Position numbers and translations under genes: made by a program. From an uncultured Tateyamaria sp. (GTDB lineage: Bacteria; Pseudomonadota; Alphaproteobacteria; Rhodobacterales; Rhodobacteraceae): a stretch of DNA of 64,000 nucleotides. The notes beneath the pieces were generated by a model, which was not told the origin of the DNA, made no database searches, and saw nothing but the letters and a program-made list of their open reading frames with translations. The stretch is from assembly GCF_947503385.1 (NCBI RefSeq), contig NZ_CANNDO010000009.1, positions 41,001-105,000 on the forward strand. The letters are read 5' to 3'. Each line of letters starts with the position of its first letter. The stretch's first letter is position 1. This document shows, piece after piece, positions 36,624-47,208 of this stretch.

Positions 36624-36639
36624 TGGACCAATCGGTCTA
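36624..36639. promoter_or_regulatory. TetR operator 2
   Basis: TGGACCAATCGGTCTA repeats operator 1 with one base changed and lies 26 bp downstream of it, 20 bp before the tetR ATG. Two operators let the repressor shut both divergent genes. Confidence 0.83.
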
Positions 36640-36658
36640 ATCCTGTCAAGCTTCTCAC

Positions 36659-37207
36659 ATGACCGACACGCCCATGCCCACCAAAGACCGCCTGATCCAA
36701 ACCGCGGCCAACCTGTTTCGCACCCGCGGCTATCACGGTGTCGGCCTTGCCGACGTGCTGACCGAGGCCAAAGCACCCAAGGGTTCGCTCTACCATCACT
36801 TTCCCAACGGCAAATCTGACCTGGCCATGGCCTCTGCCACGTGGGCGTCGGACGAAATGCTGCGCCTGATCGCGGCCAGCTTTGACGGGGCGGACACGTT
36901 CGAGGATGGCGCCACAACGCTGTGCTACAAACTGGCCAAACTTTTTGACATCACGGGCTGGGATACATGTCCCATCGCAAACACCCTGTTCGAAGGTCCC
37001 GACAATGACGCCTTTCGCGCCCATGCCGAACACATCTACGAAGGCTGGATCAACGAAGTCCTTGATCACGCGGAACGGCTGGGACTGGCGGAAGGCGAAG
37101 CCAAGGCCAAGGCCGAAAACGTCTTTATCCTGATCCAAGGCGGCTGGATGCTTGCCCGCGCGCGGCGTAACTCGGACGTCCTGCGCAACCTACGATCTAT
37201 GATTTAG
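36659..37207 (+). CDS. TetR/AcrR-family repressor, LmrA/YxaF type
   Basis: A 182-residue regulator. The helix-turn-helix is RLIQTAANLFRTRGYHGVGL with APKGSLYHHFPNGKSDLA, as in the LmrA/YxaF branch. The C-terminal ligand domain has a Cys (TGWDTCPIANTLFE) often seen in this branch. It most likely represses itself and the divergent hydrolase through the two TAGACC-N4-GGTCTA sites. Confidence 0.9.
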   Translation: MTDTPMPTKDRLIQTAANLFRTRGYHGVGLADVLTEAKAPKGSLYHHFPNGKSDLAMASATWASDEMLRLIAASFDGADTFEDGATTLCYKLAKLFDITGWDTCPIANTLFEGPDNDAFRAHAEHIYEGWINEVLDHAERLGLAEGEAKAKAENVFILIQGGWMLARARRNSDVLRNLRSMI

Positions 37208-37435
37208 CCTGCCCGGCAGGACCGTTGCGCCGCAAACATCCATCGGTCAGTACGTGCACCTAATCCGGTTGGGTGGCATCGCTCAAGGTCCCAATGGCTG
37301 TCCCTGGCCGTGTATGTCCCGACAGCACGGCGCGCGGCATCCTTTGCACCGGCAATGCACGCGGCGCACGGTCATCGCTGGACGGCCCTCACCCCGCGCC
37401 TTAGGTTGGGGCGTCATTCGAATCCCGAGGGTTGC
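37208..37435. other. Intergenic region before dnaX
   Basis: No gene or RNA is evident in these 228 bases. They should hold the dnaX promoter, which I cannot place with confidence. Confidence 0.4.
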
Positions 37436-39168
<1,733 letters not shown>

Positions 39169-39193
<25 letters not shown>

Positions 39194-39570
39194 TCCTCAC
39201 GCTTGTGCCCGGCACCGCATGGGCCGAGGTCTGTGACAAGGCGCGCCCCGGATGGGACGGCACGCAAGCCAGCGCGGTGTCCGAAGCGGTCAACCTGATG
39301 ACCTCACCGGCGGGGCTGATCCTGCTGTTGATCTCTGCGCTCGCCCTGCGGTTCCGATACCAGTGGGTCGGACTGGCCGCCGTCCTGATGTGGACCGCGT
39401 TCATCACCATGGTGACCATGGCCGACCCCACCGGCATCCGCGCGGATGCGATGGTCGAAGGGTGCATCGGCCCGCCCACCTTGTTCATCGCGCTTGCTGC
39501 TGCGATATGTGTTGCGATTGTGCTGTGGACCAAGCCACGCACTCCAGATGATCCACCACCGGAGGGATAA
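39169..39570 (+). CDS. Hypothetical membrane protein with signal peptide
   Basis: A 133-residue protein. The N-terminus MGPLRRGLILTLVPGTAWA looks like a signal peptide cleaved before EVCDKARPGWDG, then two or three TM segments (LILLLISALALRF, WVGLAAVLMWTAFITMV, LFIALAAAICVAIVLW). ATG 39169 lies inside the dnaX end, and the stop is 1 base before the ybaB ATG. Function unknown. Confidence 0.68.
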
Positions 39571-39571
39571 G

Positions 39572-39916
39572 ATGCTCAAAGGACTAGGCGGCCTCGGCGA
39601 TATGGCCGGGATGATGAAAAAAGCGCAGGAAATGCAGACGAAGATGGCCGAGATGCAAGATGATCTCGCCAATATCTCGGTCACCGGCGAAAGCGGCACG
39701 GGCCTCGTCAAAGCCACCGCAACGGCCAAGGGCGAGCTGACCGCGCTCGACATTGATCCGTCGATTTTCAACGGCGATGACAAGGAAGTGGTCGAAGACC
39801 TGATCCTTGCCGCGATCAAGGACGCACAGGCCAAAGCGGTCGAGCGCAGTCAGGAAGAGATGAGCAAGCTGACCGAAGGGCTTGGCCTGCCGCCCGGGAT
39901 GAAGCTGCCGTTCTGA
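39572..39916 (+). CDS. YbaB/EbfC nucleoid-associated protein
   Basis: A 114-residue DNA-binding protein starting MLKGLGGLGDMAGMMKKAQE. It is usually encoded with dnaX and recR. GGAGGG precedes the ATG at 39572. Here recR lies 1.75 kb further, with two genes inserted. Confidence 0.95.
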   Translation: MLKGLGGLGDMAGMMKKAQEMQTKMAEMQDDLANISVTGESGTGLVKATATAKGELTALDIDPSIFNGDDKEVVEDLILAAIKDAQAKAVERSQEEMSKLTEGLGLPPGMKLPF

Positions 39917-39920
39917 GGCC

Positions 39921-40976
39921 ATGGTGCGACACGCGCTTTATGCCGGACTGATGGCGGCGCTTTTGGTGCCGGGGCCTGCGCTGGCACAGCACTGGATCAC
40001 GCGCGAGCGCTGCACCGTCACGGATGTCCGGGTCGATCCCGCCGCCCTGCCGGACGCACAGCTGGCACAGCTGCGCGCCGCTGCTGCGGACGTGCCAAAT
40101 GGCACGGGCAACTATTGGCGCATCACCGCGCCGAACGGAGCCGTATCGCATCTCTGGGGCACCTATCACAGCAATGATCCGCAGATGCTGGACCTGCCTG
40201 ACATGGTCGAAGGCCACGTGCGCAGCGCCCGCGTTGCGGCGTTTGAGATCAACCCGGTGCTGCCGACCCGGCGCGCAGCGGACAATGCAAGATCCCCACG
40301 GGATTTCTGGAACACACGCGGCGGGACATTGGCCCGGCTCGATCTGCCGGATGACATCGCGGAATGGGTCAACGGGCGCCTGATCAGCATGGGCTGGGGC
40401 GACGGCACGGCAGACTATATGACACCCGGCGCGCTGACCGAAACGATGCTGGGTGATCCCTGCAACGACTTTGCTGCGGGCGTGTACCCCATTCAGGACA
40501 GTTTCCTACAGACCCTCGCCGCCGCCGAGGGCGCCGAGATCCTGGGCCTTGAAGACCTCTATGCCTTGCGTCGCAAACTGAACCAGACGCGGCACCGCGA
40601 TCTCGCCCGCGATATCATCCAGCTTTATGGTCTGGCGCTGTCACCGATGGGCACGGCTGCGGAACGGGCGACTGCCTTTGCGCTTTATGAACAGGGCGAA
40701 CATGCCGCAGCGCGTCTGTGGGAACGTGCGTTGATGGCGCGTGTCATAGGGGCGGACAGCGCAGCGCAGGTGCAAATATCTGTGGACAGCTACCTGCTTG
40801 ATGAACGCAATGCAGGTTTTGTCCGCACGGCCCTGCCCGAATTGGCAGAGGGCGGCGTTTTCATCGGGGTGGGGGCATGGCACTTGCAGGGTCCGCTGGG
40901 GATGGTGGCACGTCTGCGGGATGCAGGACTTCAGGTGACACGTGTGCCGCTTGCCCGTGAGCGACCAGTGCCATAG
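39921..40976 (+). CDS. TraB/GumN family protein, exported
   Basis: A 351-residue protein with a signal peptide (cleavage near PGPALA-QHW), a first TraB motif SHLWGTYHSNDPQM and a final GVGAWHLQGPLGMVARLRDAG. The family is related to the Tiki metalloprotease fold (inferred peptidase, not proven). It lies 4 bases after ybaB and overlaps the convergent gene by 116 bases. Confidence 0.82.
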   Translation: MVRHALYAGLMAALLVPGPALAQHWITRERCTVTDVRVDPAALPDAQLAQLRAAAADVPNGTGNYWRITAPNGAVSHLWGTYHSNDPQMLDLPDMVEGHVRSARVAAFEINPVLPTRRAADNARSPRDFWNTRGGTLARLDLPDDIAEWVNGRLISMGWGDGTADYMTPGALTETMLGDPCNDFAAGVYPIQDSFLQTLAAAEGAEILGLEDLYALRRKLNQTRHRDLARDIIQLYGLALSPMGTAAERATAFALYEQGEHAAARLWERALMARVIGADSAAQVQISVDSYLLDERNAGFVRTALPELAEGGVFIGVGAWHLQGPLGMVARLRDAGLQVTRVPLARERPVP

Positions 40977-41553
40977 CGGCCTCCCGCTCTTTGAAGAAGC
41001 GCCGGATGCCCAACAGGAACGCCAGAAACGTCATATAGATGGTAAATGTCAGGCTGAGCCGCGCCACACCCTCGCCAAAGGTCAGACCACGCCCGCCCGC
41101 ACCTTCATTGCGGCCAAGCCCGTGTTCGGCGCTGGTCGCATCCTCGCCATTTCCCGACCGTTGCGCATTGTCCTGCGCGCAGGTTTGCTGAATGCCGTCC
41201 CGGACCCGCGTCACAGGCGTGCGCACATCCGGATCAACGCTCAACCCGATCCCATCCGCAAGTAACGCCGCAACTGCGATCACGTCACCAACCGCCCTGG
41301 CATCGCGCCGCGACAGTTCCGCACGGAGCGTCGCGGTCACCGCACCCGGTGCAATCTGTGCCATCGCCCGTTGCAACCGTGTGCGCTGATGATTGGACAC
41401 CTTTCCGCCGCCATTCAGCACCTCCAGCAAAGTGGTGTTGATGGCCCGCACAGGCGCCGGATAGACACACGCCCACAGCATCGCCGGCCAAAGCGTCAGC
41501 ACCAAAAGCGCAAAAACCAGTCTGCCCCGCCTTGCCATGTCTGTCTGCCCCAT
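40861..41553 (-). CDS. Hypothetical membrane protein
   Basis: A 230-residue protein. It has an N-terminal hydrophobic segment (VFALLVLTLWPAMLWACVY), a central helical soluble part and a second TM (LSLTFTIYMTFLAFLLGI) near residues 165-185, then a Pro/Ala-rich tail. An internal ATG at 41538 is an alternative start. The tail is antisense to the conserved end of the TraB gene, so part or all of the overlap may not be real. Function unknown. Confidence 0.6.
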   Translation of the reverse strand: MGQTDMARRGRLVFALLVLTLWPAMLWACVYPAPVRAINTTLLEVLNGGGKVSNHQRTRLQRAMAQIAPGAVTATLRAELSRRDARAVGDVIAVAALLADGIGLSVDPDVRTPVTRVRDGIQQTCAQDNAQRSGNGEDATSAEHGLGRNEGAGGRGLTFGEGVARLSLTFTIYMTFLAFLLGIRRFFKEREAAMALVAHGQAAHVSPEVLHPADVPPSPADPASAMPPPR

Positions 41554-41666
41554 GCTGCTGCATGACGGACGCTAGTGGCCCATGGTTGAAATTCTGTGAA
41601 CCCACACCGTCACCGGAACAATATGCGCTTTGCCTTTGCTGAAACGCGGGCATAGGTTGCCCGGGC

Positions 41667-42260
41667 ATGAGCAGCACACGTGACATAGACGCCCTGATCG
41701 AGATGATGGCCAAACTGCCCGGCCTCGGCCCCCGTTCGGCCCGCCGCGCGGTCCTGCACCTGATCCGCAAGCGCGCGCTGCAACTGCAACCGCTGGCCGA
41801 CCTGATGCAAACGGTCGCCGTGACTGCCCGCGAATGCCTGAATTGCGGGAACGTGGGCACGGCGGATATCTGTGACATCTGCCAGTCTGAAAAACGCGCC
41901 AATGGCGAATTGTGCGTGGTCGAGGACGTGGCCGACCTGTGGGCGATGGAACGCGCCGCTGTCTTTAAGGGCCGCTATCATGTGCTGGGCGGTACGCTGT
42001 CAGCACTGGACGCCGTGGGTCCCGAAGAATTGCGCATCCCCCGCCTGATCGACCGTGTGGAAACCGAAGGGATCACCGAGGTGATCCTCGCCCTGAATGC
42101 GACCATCGACGGCCAGACCACCGCCCATTACATCGCCGATCAACTGGACGGGCGCGTGACCCTGACCTCTCTGGCCCAAGGTGTGCCCATCGGCGGAGAA
42201 CTGGACTATCTGGACGACGGAACCATCACGGCGGCACTGCGGGCGCGCAAAGCACTTTGA
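41667..42260 (+). CDS. recR: Recombination mediator RecR
   Basis: A 197-residue RecFOR-pathway protein. The N-terminus has a helix-hairpin-helix ([15 protein letters not shown]), then a zinc finger ([16 protein letters not shown]), and a TOPRIM domain beginning [15 protein letters not shown]. It helps RecO load RecA on gapped DNA. It follows ybaB at a distance, with genes inserted between. Confidence 0.96.
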   Translation: MSSTRDIDALIEMMAKLPGLGPRSARRAVLHLIRKRALQLQPLADLMQTVAVTARECLNCGNVGTADICDICQSEKRANGELCVVEDVADLWAMERAAVFKGRYHVLGGTLSALDAVGPEELRIPRLIDRVETEGITEVILALNATIDGQTTAHYIADQLDGRVTLTSLAQGVPIGGELDYLDDGTITAALRARKAL

Positions 42261-42272
42261 TGTCGGCCTGAT

Positions 42273-42707
42273 GTGATTTCAATCGACGACATACACCTCT
42301 GTCCCACAGACGCGGCCATTCCCACCAGCCGGGTGGTGCACGGGGCGCAGCGCTGGACCGTGCCCGGTGCAATGCTCGAAGGCGCGTGGGCGATTGGCAC
42401 AGACATCATCACTGCGACAACAGATGACGTGCCATACGAAGAAGCGTTGCATATCGCCCTGCACACGCCGGGAGGCAACACCGAACACCTGACCCTTGGC
42501 GCTGCATACACGACGGGCGTGTTTCGCCTGACCCAAGCCACGGGCACCACGCTGACATTCGCGTTTTTCGGAGACACGTATTGGCGGGTTACCGTGCTGA
42601 ACACACCTGCCTTTCGCCTGCCACTGTGGCGGGACCCAAAAGGCGTTTCACGCCCGTTGCGTCTGCGTTCGCGACTGCGGGTCGAGACGTGCCGTCAGCC
42701 CCAGTAG
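42273..42707 (+). CDS. Hypothetical protein, 144 residues
   Basis: A soluble protein with no recognised domain, beginning MISIDDIHLCPTDAAIPTSR and including the beta-rich stretch LTLGAAYTTGVFRLTQATGT. It starts with GTG 42273, 12 bases after recR, and its end overlaps the convergent threonine aldolase stop by 13 bases. No signal peptide. Function unknown. Confidence 0.55.
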   Translation: MISIDDIHLCPTDAAIPTSRVVHGAQRWTVPGAMLEGAWAIGTDIITATTDDVPYEEALHIALHTPGGNTEHLTLGAAYTTGVFRLTQATGTTLTFAFFGDTYWRVTVLNTPAFRLPLWRDPKGVSRPLRLRSRLRVETCRQPQ

Positions 42708-43738
42708 CGCTGGAACCCGTCAATTGCCGCCTGCAACCCGTCGTCGGTGACATCCTTGTGCACCACAAAACGCGTGGTGCCCGTGGCCCCGCTCAGCTTC
42801 ACACCATGGGAGGCCATGTGCGTGGGCAGGTCGGACGTCACTCCGCCCGGCGGCGTGAAAAAGATCATGTTTGTGGCTTGTGCGACCTCCCCAAAGGGGC
42901 GCAGCGCGTCGGCCAAGGCTTCGGCCCGCGCGTGGTCCTCCCGGAGCCGAGTCACATTGTTGTCCAGCGCATACAGTCCCGCCGCCGCCAAGAGGCCTGC
43001 CTGCCGTGTGCCGCCGCCCAGCATCTTGCGCCAACGGCGCGCGCGCGCGATCAACTCCGTCGGCCCGACAAGAACGGAGCCAACCGGGGCACCCAGCCCC
43101 TTTGACAGGCAGATCGACACCGTGTCGAACATATCCGCAAGCGCCGTCTCACCACAGTTCAGCGCCGTGATCGCGTTGTAGTACCGGGCGCCGTCCAGAT
43201 GCAGCGACAGCCCCGCAGCCCGGCCCGCATCCACGGCATCCGCCATGCGCGACAGCGGGATCGCCTTGCCGTTATGGGTATTCTCAAGGCTCAACAGCCG
43301 CGTGATCGGGTGATGCGAATCGTCATCCTTGACGGTGTGCGTCACCACATCCGCGTCCAGCGCACCATCGGCGGCCGGGTCCTGTGCGTCAAAGGCGATG
43401 CCCCCCAGAACCGATGCGCCCAACGCTTCGTATTTGAAGACATGATAGGGGCGCGCGGTGATGATCTCTTCACCCCGGGCGCAATGGCTGAGCATCGCGC
43501 AAAAGTTGCTTTGCGTGCCGGAATTGACGAACAGCGCCGCCTCCTTCCCCAACCGCTCGGCCATGACCGCCTCCAGCCGGTTGACGGTTGGATCATCGCC
43601 GTAAACATCGTCACCTACGTCGGCTTCGGCCATGGCCGCCCGCATCCCGGCGTCGGGCCGTGTCACCGTATCGCTGCGCAGGTCTGCAAGGATCGGCGTG
43701 GTGCCTGCGTTGGCGGCCTGGGCATAAGGGTTCGACAT
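42695..43738 (-). CDS. ltaE: Low-specificity L-threonine aldolase
   Basis: A 347-residue PLP enzyme cleaving L-threonine or allo-threonine to glycine and acetaldehyde. DLRSDTVTRPDAGMRAAMAE opens the domain; the Schiff-base lysine is in SICLSKGLGAPVGS; LHLDGARYYNA holds the PLP-binding Asp. ATG 43738 with GGAGAG upstream is chosen over the start 13 codons before. Confidence 0.92.
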   Translation of the reverse strand: MSNPYAQAANAGTTPILADLRSDTVTRPDAGMRAAMAEADVGDDVYGDDPTVNRLEAVMAERLGKEAALFVNSGTQSNFCAMLSHCARGEEIITARPYHVFKYEALGASVLGGIAFDAQDPAADGALDADVVTHTVKDDDSHHPITRLLSLENTHNGKAIPLSRMADAVDAGRAAGLSLHLDGARYYNAITALNCGETALADMFDTVSICLSKGLGAPVGSVLVGPTELIARARRWRKMLGGGTRQAGLLAAAGLYALDNNVTRLREDHARAEALADALRPFGEVAQATNMIFFTPPGGVTSDLPTHMASHGVKLSGATGTTRFVVHKDVTDDGLQAAIDGFQRYWG

Positions 43739-43807
43739 GTCGGCAACTCTCCAAAAGGGTGGGGACGAGCGCCACACTACGCACGCCCCGCGGCCTTACA
43801 AGCCCCC

Positions 43808-44146
43808 TTAGTCGAGGATGGAGGGAATGGGCGGCGTGCCTGTCAGGCCGACCGCCTGCACCACCGCTTCGGCGTCCCGGACCGTACCAAGAAACGTGTT
43901 CATCGCGACAAAACAGGTGCCTCCATGATCGCTCAGCAACAGACCGATATGCTTGCCGTTTCCTTGGCTACTCCCCGTAAGTTCGGCCAACACCGCCGCC
44001 CACGTCGTCACGATTGCGACCGCCGCGTTCAGCCGCTGCATCGTCACGTCAGTGATGTCAGAATTGAAGTCGGCACAGGCACCAAGAACCACACAGGTTT
44101 CGTATACTTCGCCTAAGCCCGAGATTGCAGGAAATGCGGCGCGCAC
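43808..44146 (-). CDS. Hypothetical protein, 112 residues
   Basis: The frame has a codon pattern like a real gene and ends FVAMNTFLGTVRDAEAVV with a Pro-rich tail. Two Cys lie near the N-terminus (YETCVVLGAC). I recognise no family, and the start is uncertain. It borders a decayed region, so it could be a remnant. Confidence 0.45.
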   Translation of the reverse strand: MRAAFPAISGLGEVYETCVVLGACADFNSDITDVTMQRLNAAVAIVTTWAAVLAELTGSSQGNGKHIGLLLSDHGGTCFVAMNTFLGTVRDAEAVVQAVGLTGTPPIPSILD

Positions 44147-44374
44147 ATTCGTTGCGAGGCCCTAAATCACCAGCTTTTTCTGCCCTGTGGCATCAACAGC
44201 AACACGCGACACCTGATCCTTGCAGATATTCACGAAGGGACGGTCAATCACATCCATATAGGGAACAGCGCCCTGAGTGCGGGCATGGTCGGCCCGTTGG
44301 ACCAACTGGTGCCCATGTTGACCGGCACGTCGAACGCCTTGGCCGTGCAGGCGGGGTCGGACAAATGATGCAAA
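44147..44374. other. Decayed region, possible remnant of a divergent enzyme gene
   Basis: No intact gene is found. On the minus strand two frames give fragments (about 44248-44370 and 44162-44247) that would join only across a frameshift, suggesting a lost partner gene of the lysR pseudogene. The product is not recognisable. Confidence 0.3.
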
Positions 44375-45096
44375 ATGGGTTGCAGCATCGTCGAAAATGG
44401 CCCGATCGTCAGTGACTTCGCCGATGCCCGCATTCTGGTGGCTTTCGCGGAATGCGACAGTTTTGCCTGTGCCGCGCAGGCCCTTGGCCTGCTGCCTGCC
44501 ACCCCCAGCCGCCGCGATGAAGCATCCTGCGGGCCTGCGCGACATCCCTGCCGATCAGATCAGGCTCAGCGCGCCGGTGACCCGTGGGCAGGCGCTGCAC
44601 GCTCCAACCGTGGCGGGGTTTTTCGACGCCTGTCCGAACTGCGATGTGACCATCGACCTGAGCGACCGGCTTGTGGATTTGATCGCCCAACGATTTGACT
44701 TGGTAGTGCGGATCGGGCCGCCGGAAGGTGATGATATCATCGTCAAACCGCTGCGGGCCGGTACACGCGTCGCTTTACCAACGTGCCAGCGCCGCGTCAC
44801 AGCGCCGGACGGGCCCAACCACACAATCGAGGTATCGGCCCGGTTGGTCGCATCGAACCGCCGAATGTTGCAGAAGCCCGCGCAGCAGGCAGACCTGATC
44901 GTAGTTTTTCTGGATGGGGTGGGGTCACCGGCAGTGGCCACAGGCATCTTGGTGCCCGCGCTGCCCGGTTGGTCGGCCAGGCACGCGACCGTGCGCCTGG
45001 CCAATTCGTCGCAACGACTGAAACGGCCTCAAAGTGTTGGCCTTTGTCGACCAAATGGCGGCGGGTGTGCCGCCAGTGCTGCGGCCCGACCCTTAG
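44375..45096 (+). pseudogene. LysR-family regulator pseudogene (frameshifts and internal deletion)
   Basis: Three frames together make a LysR protein. Frame one (44375-about 44510) gives a helix-turn-helix start, ARILVAFAECDSFACAAQAL. Frame two (from about 44517) gives the effector domain: IRLSAPVTRGQALHAP, LSDRLVDLIAQRFDLVVRIG, ILVPALPGW. Frame three (45028-45096) gives LKVLAFVDQMA, the usual LysR ending. The later part of the HTH and the linker are missing between frames one and two. No single frame covers more than half the protein, so it is inactive. It ends at the trcR stop. Confidence 0.8.
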
Positions 45097-45842
45097 GGCT
45101 GTTCGTCGTCGTCCCCGCCTTTGGGCAGGTTAAAGAAGCTATCGGCATCGACCAAAGTGGATTCGTCCATCTTGTCGTCATCGCCATCATCAGCCAGCGA
45201 AAATGTCTCGAGCCCTTCGATCGCGGTGGGGATCTTGGGTTCTTCGGGCATGTCGAGGCTCTGTTCGGTGCTGACCAGCTTTCGACGCTCGTCATCACTC
45301 ATCACTTCGCCATCGGCAGCTTTCTTGGCGGCGGCCTTTTGCACGGCGGCGTCCAGTTCAGACTGCTTGGTCAGGCCCAGCGCGACCGGATCGACGGGCT
45401 GGATGTTCGAGATGTTCCAATGGGTCCGTTCCCGGATCGACTGGATCGTCGGCTTGGTCGTGCCCACCAGCTTGGAAATCTGCCCATCGGTCAGTTCCGG
45501 GTGGAACTTCACCAACCAGTAAATCGCGGCAGGGCGGTCCTGACGCTTGGACAGCGGTGTATAGCGCGGCCCGCGACGCTTTTCTTCGCCCTGAGCGGCC
45601 GCGTTGAACTTGAGCTTGAGCTTGTGCAGCGGGTCTTTTTCCGCCGCATCGATCTCTTCCTGTGTGAGCTGGTTGTTGGCAATGGGGTCAAACCCCTTGA
45701 CGCCCGCGGCGACGTCGCCATCGGCAATGCCTTGCACCTCAAGCTCGTGCAGGTCCACAAAATCAGCGATCTGCTTGAAGCTGATCGTGGTGTTGTCCAC
45801 CAGCCAGACGGCGGTGGCCTTGGCCATCAGCGGTTTTGCCAT
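45093..45842 (-). CDS. trcR: DUF1013 / TrcR-family protein
   Basis: A 249-residue alphaproteobacteria-specific protein. It starts MAKPLMAKATAVWLVDNTTI with a helix-turn-helix-like N-terminus (SFKQIADFVDLHELEVQGIA); a second HTH-like stretch is LTDGQISKLVGTTKPTIQSI. The C-terminus is acidic. In Caulobacter the DUF1013 protein TrcR associates with RNA polymerase and affects the cell cycle; the name here is by family. ATG 45842 is chosen because upstream residues do not match the family. Confidence 0.85.
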   Translation of the reverse strand: MAKPLMAKATAVWLVDNTTISFKQIADFVDLHELEVQGIADGDVAAGVKGFDPIANNQLTQEEIDAAEKDPLHKLKLKFNAAAQGEEKRRGPRYTPLSKRQDRPAAIYWLVKFHPELTDGQISKLVGTTKPTIQSIRERTHWNISNIQPVDPVALGLTKQSELDAAVQKAAAKKAADGEVMSDDERRKLVSTEQSLDMPEEPKIPTAIEGLETFSLADDGDDDKMDESTLVDADSFFNLPKGGDDDEQP

Positions 45843-45978
45843 GTCATGCTCCTTTGCGCATATCTGTCCCGTCGCCTGAATGGCGTCCCTGGCGATCCAT
45901 CTCTGGGGCCGGGGTGGGTTTCCGTTGTCGGGGAACTTCGCGCCGATATAGTGGGCCAGAATGAAAAAGGAAAGCCTA

Positions 45979-46605
45979 ATGCGCGCACTCTTGCTTTGGT
46001 TGATGCTGGCGCTTCCCGCCATGGCGCAAGATCGCGCGGGCGTCTTTGATTACTACGTGCTGTCACTTAGCTGGTCGCCCAACTGGTGCGCCTACGAAGG
46101 CGACGCGCGCGGATCGGACCAATGCGATGCCCGCCACGATCACGGCTGGATCCTGCACGGGCTCTGGCCGCAATATCACCGTGGCTACCCGGAATACTGC
46201 AACACAACCGAACGCGCCCCTTCCCGCGCGATGACACGTGACATGGCGGACATCATGGGAACGTCCGGCCTTGCGTGGCACCAATGGAAAAAACACGGCG
46301 TATGTTCGGGCCTGTCTGCGTCCGCCTACTATGCCCTGTCGCGCGAAGCCTACGGGCGTGTGGTGCGCCCGCCTGTGTTTCGCAAACTAGACAAGGCGGT
46401 GCGCCTGCCCGCCGCCGTGGTGGAAGAGGCGTTCTTGCAGTCAAACCCTGACATGGAGGCGGACGGCGTGACCATCACCTGCCGCGACGGCCACATCCAA
46501 GAGGCCCGCATTTGCCTGAGCCGCGACCTGACCCCAGTGCCGTGCGGTCAGGATGTGGTGCGCGACTGCCGCGCGACGAACGCACTTTTTACGCCCATAC
46601 GCTAG
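45979..46605 (+). CDS. Ribonuclease T2-family protein
   Basis: A 208-residue exported protein. The signal peptide is MRALLLWLMLALPAMA; catalytic segment CAS I is ILHGLWPQ (His60) and CAS II is WHQWKKHGVC (His101, Gln102, His106). In classic RNase T2 enzymes CAS II reads HEWxKHG, so the Glu is Gln here. It probably cleaves RNA in the periplasm, leaving 3'-phosphates. AAAAAGGAAA 6 bases before ATG 45979 supports this start over ATG 45961. Divergent from trcR. Confidence 0.85.
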   Translation: MRALLLWLMLALPAMAQDRAGVFDYYVLSLSWSPNWCAYEGDARGSDQCDARHDHGWILHGLWPQYHRGYPEYCNTTERAPSRAMTRDMADIMGTSGLAWHQWKKHGVCSGLSASAYYALSREAYGRVVRPPVFRKLDKAVRLPAAVVEEAFLQSNPDMEADGVTITCRDGHIQEARICLSRDLTPVPCGQDVVRDCRATNALFTPIR

Positions 46606-46784
46606 GAAATGTCGGTCTGGGACATCGGGAACAGGCTGACGACACCCCGAACCGCGTCTATTCCGGCTTGACCGTTGCCAAAGCGGGCAAAATTGTCCGC
46701 TTTTGCGTCCGTGCGCTTGCGACTTCTGACCAAACCAAGCGGATCGGCAAAAAAATTTTGCATAGTGGTGTCGGTCTCAGCCAT
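46602..46784 (-). CDS. Small hypothetical protein, 60 residues
   Basis: From ATG 46784 the frame gives 60 residues, MAETDTTMQNFFADPLGLVR onward, ending FPMSQTDIS. It is soluble and rich in Arg and Asp. The composition looks coding, but the ribosome binding site is weak. It overlaps the RNase T2 stop by 4 bases and is divergent from the DGPF-protein gene. Confidence 0.42.
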   Translation of the reverse strand: MAETDTTMQNFFADPLGLVRSRKRTDAKADNFARFGNGQAGIDAVRGVVSLFPMSQTDIS

Positions 46785-46842
46785 TCTCGTTCGTCTAGCG
46801 GGTACAAGAGTATCGTGCTCTTGATCGTGAAAGGAACACATC

Positions 46843-47196
46843 ATGCAATTTACATGCCTCATCTACTCCGCTCCAAACAGCGGTCCGCAGCCGGGTTCGC
46901 CAGCGTTCGCCGCTTACATGAAAGCCTATGGCGACTTCACCAAAAAGGTGCAGGACGACGGCAAGTTCGTATCGGGGGAGGCCTTGCAGGGCGTTGAAAC
47001 GGCCACCACCGTGTCGGTTCGTGACGGCAAGACCGAGACGATAGACGGCCCATTCGCCGAGACAAAGGAACAGCTTGGCGGCTACTATCTGCTGGATTGT
47101 GCCGACATGGCCGAAGCCGTGACATATGCCGCGATGATCCCGACAGCCGATCACGGACGTATCGAGGTGCGGCCTGTCGTGGTCTGGGACAGCTAG
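46843..47196 (+). CDS. YciI/DGPF-domain protein
   Basis: A 117-residue DGPF-domain protein: MQFTCLIYSAPNSGPQPGSP, then TIDGPFAETKEQLGGYYLLD with the namesake DGPF. Members sit beside ECF42-type sigma factors, as here (13 bases before the sigma gene). The exact biochemical role is unknown; a signal-sensing role for the sigma factor is often suggested. GAAAGGAA precedes the start. Confidence 0.9.
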   Translation: MQFTCLIYSAPNSGPQPGSPAFAAYMKAYGDFTKKVQDDGKFVSGEALQGVETATTVSVRDGKTETIDGPFAETKEQLGGYYLLDCADMAEAVTYAAMIPTADHGRIEVRPVVVWDS

Positions 47197-47208
47197 GGAC
47201 GGTCCGGC

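Noticed and set aside
43199..44116. 305-codon plus-strand frame opposite threonine aldolase
   Set aside because: It is antisense to a well-supported gene and shows no family likeness.
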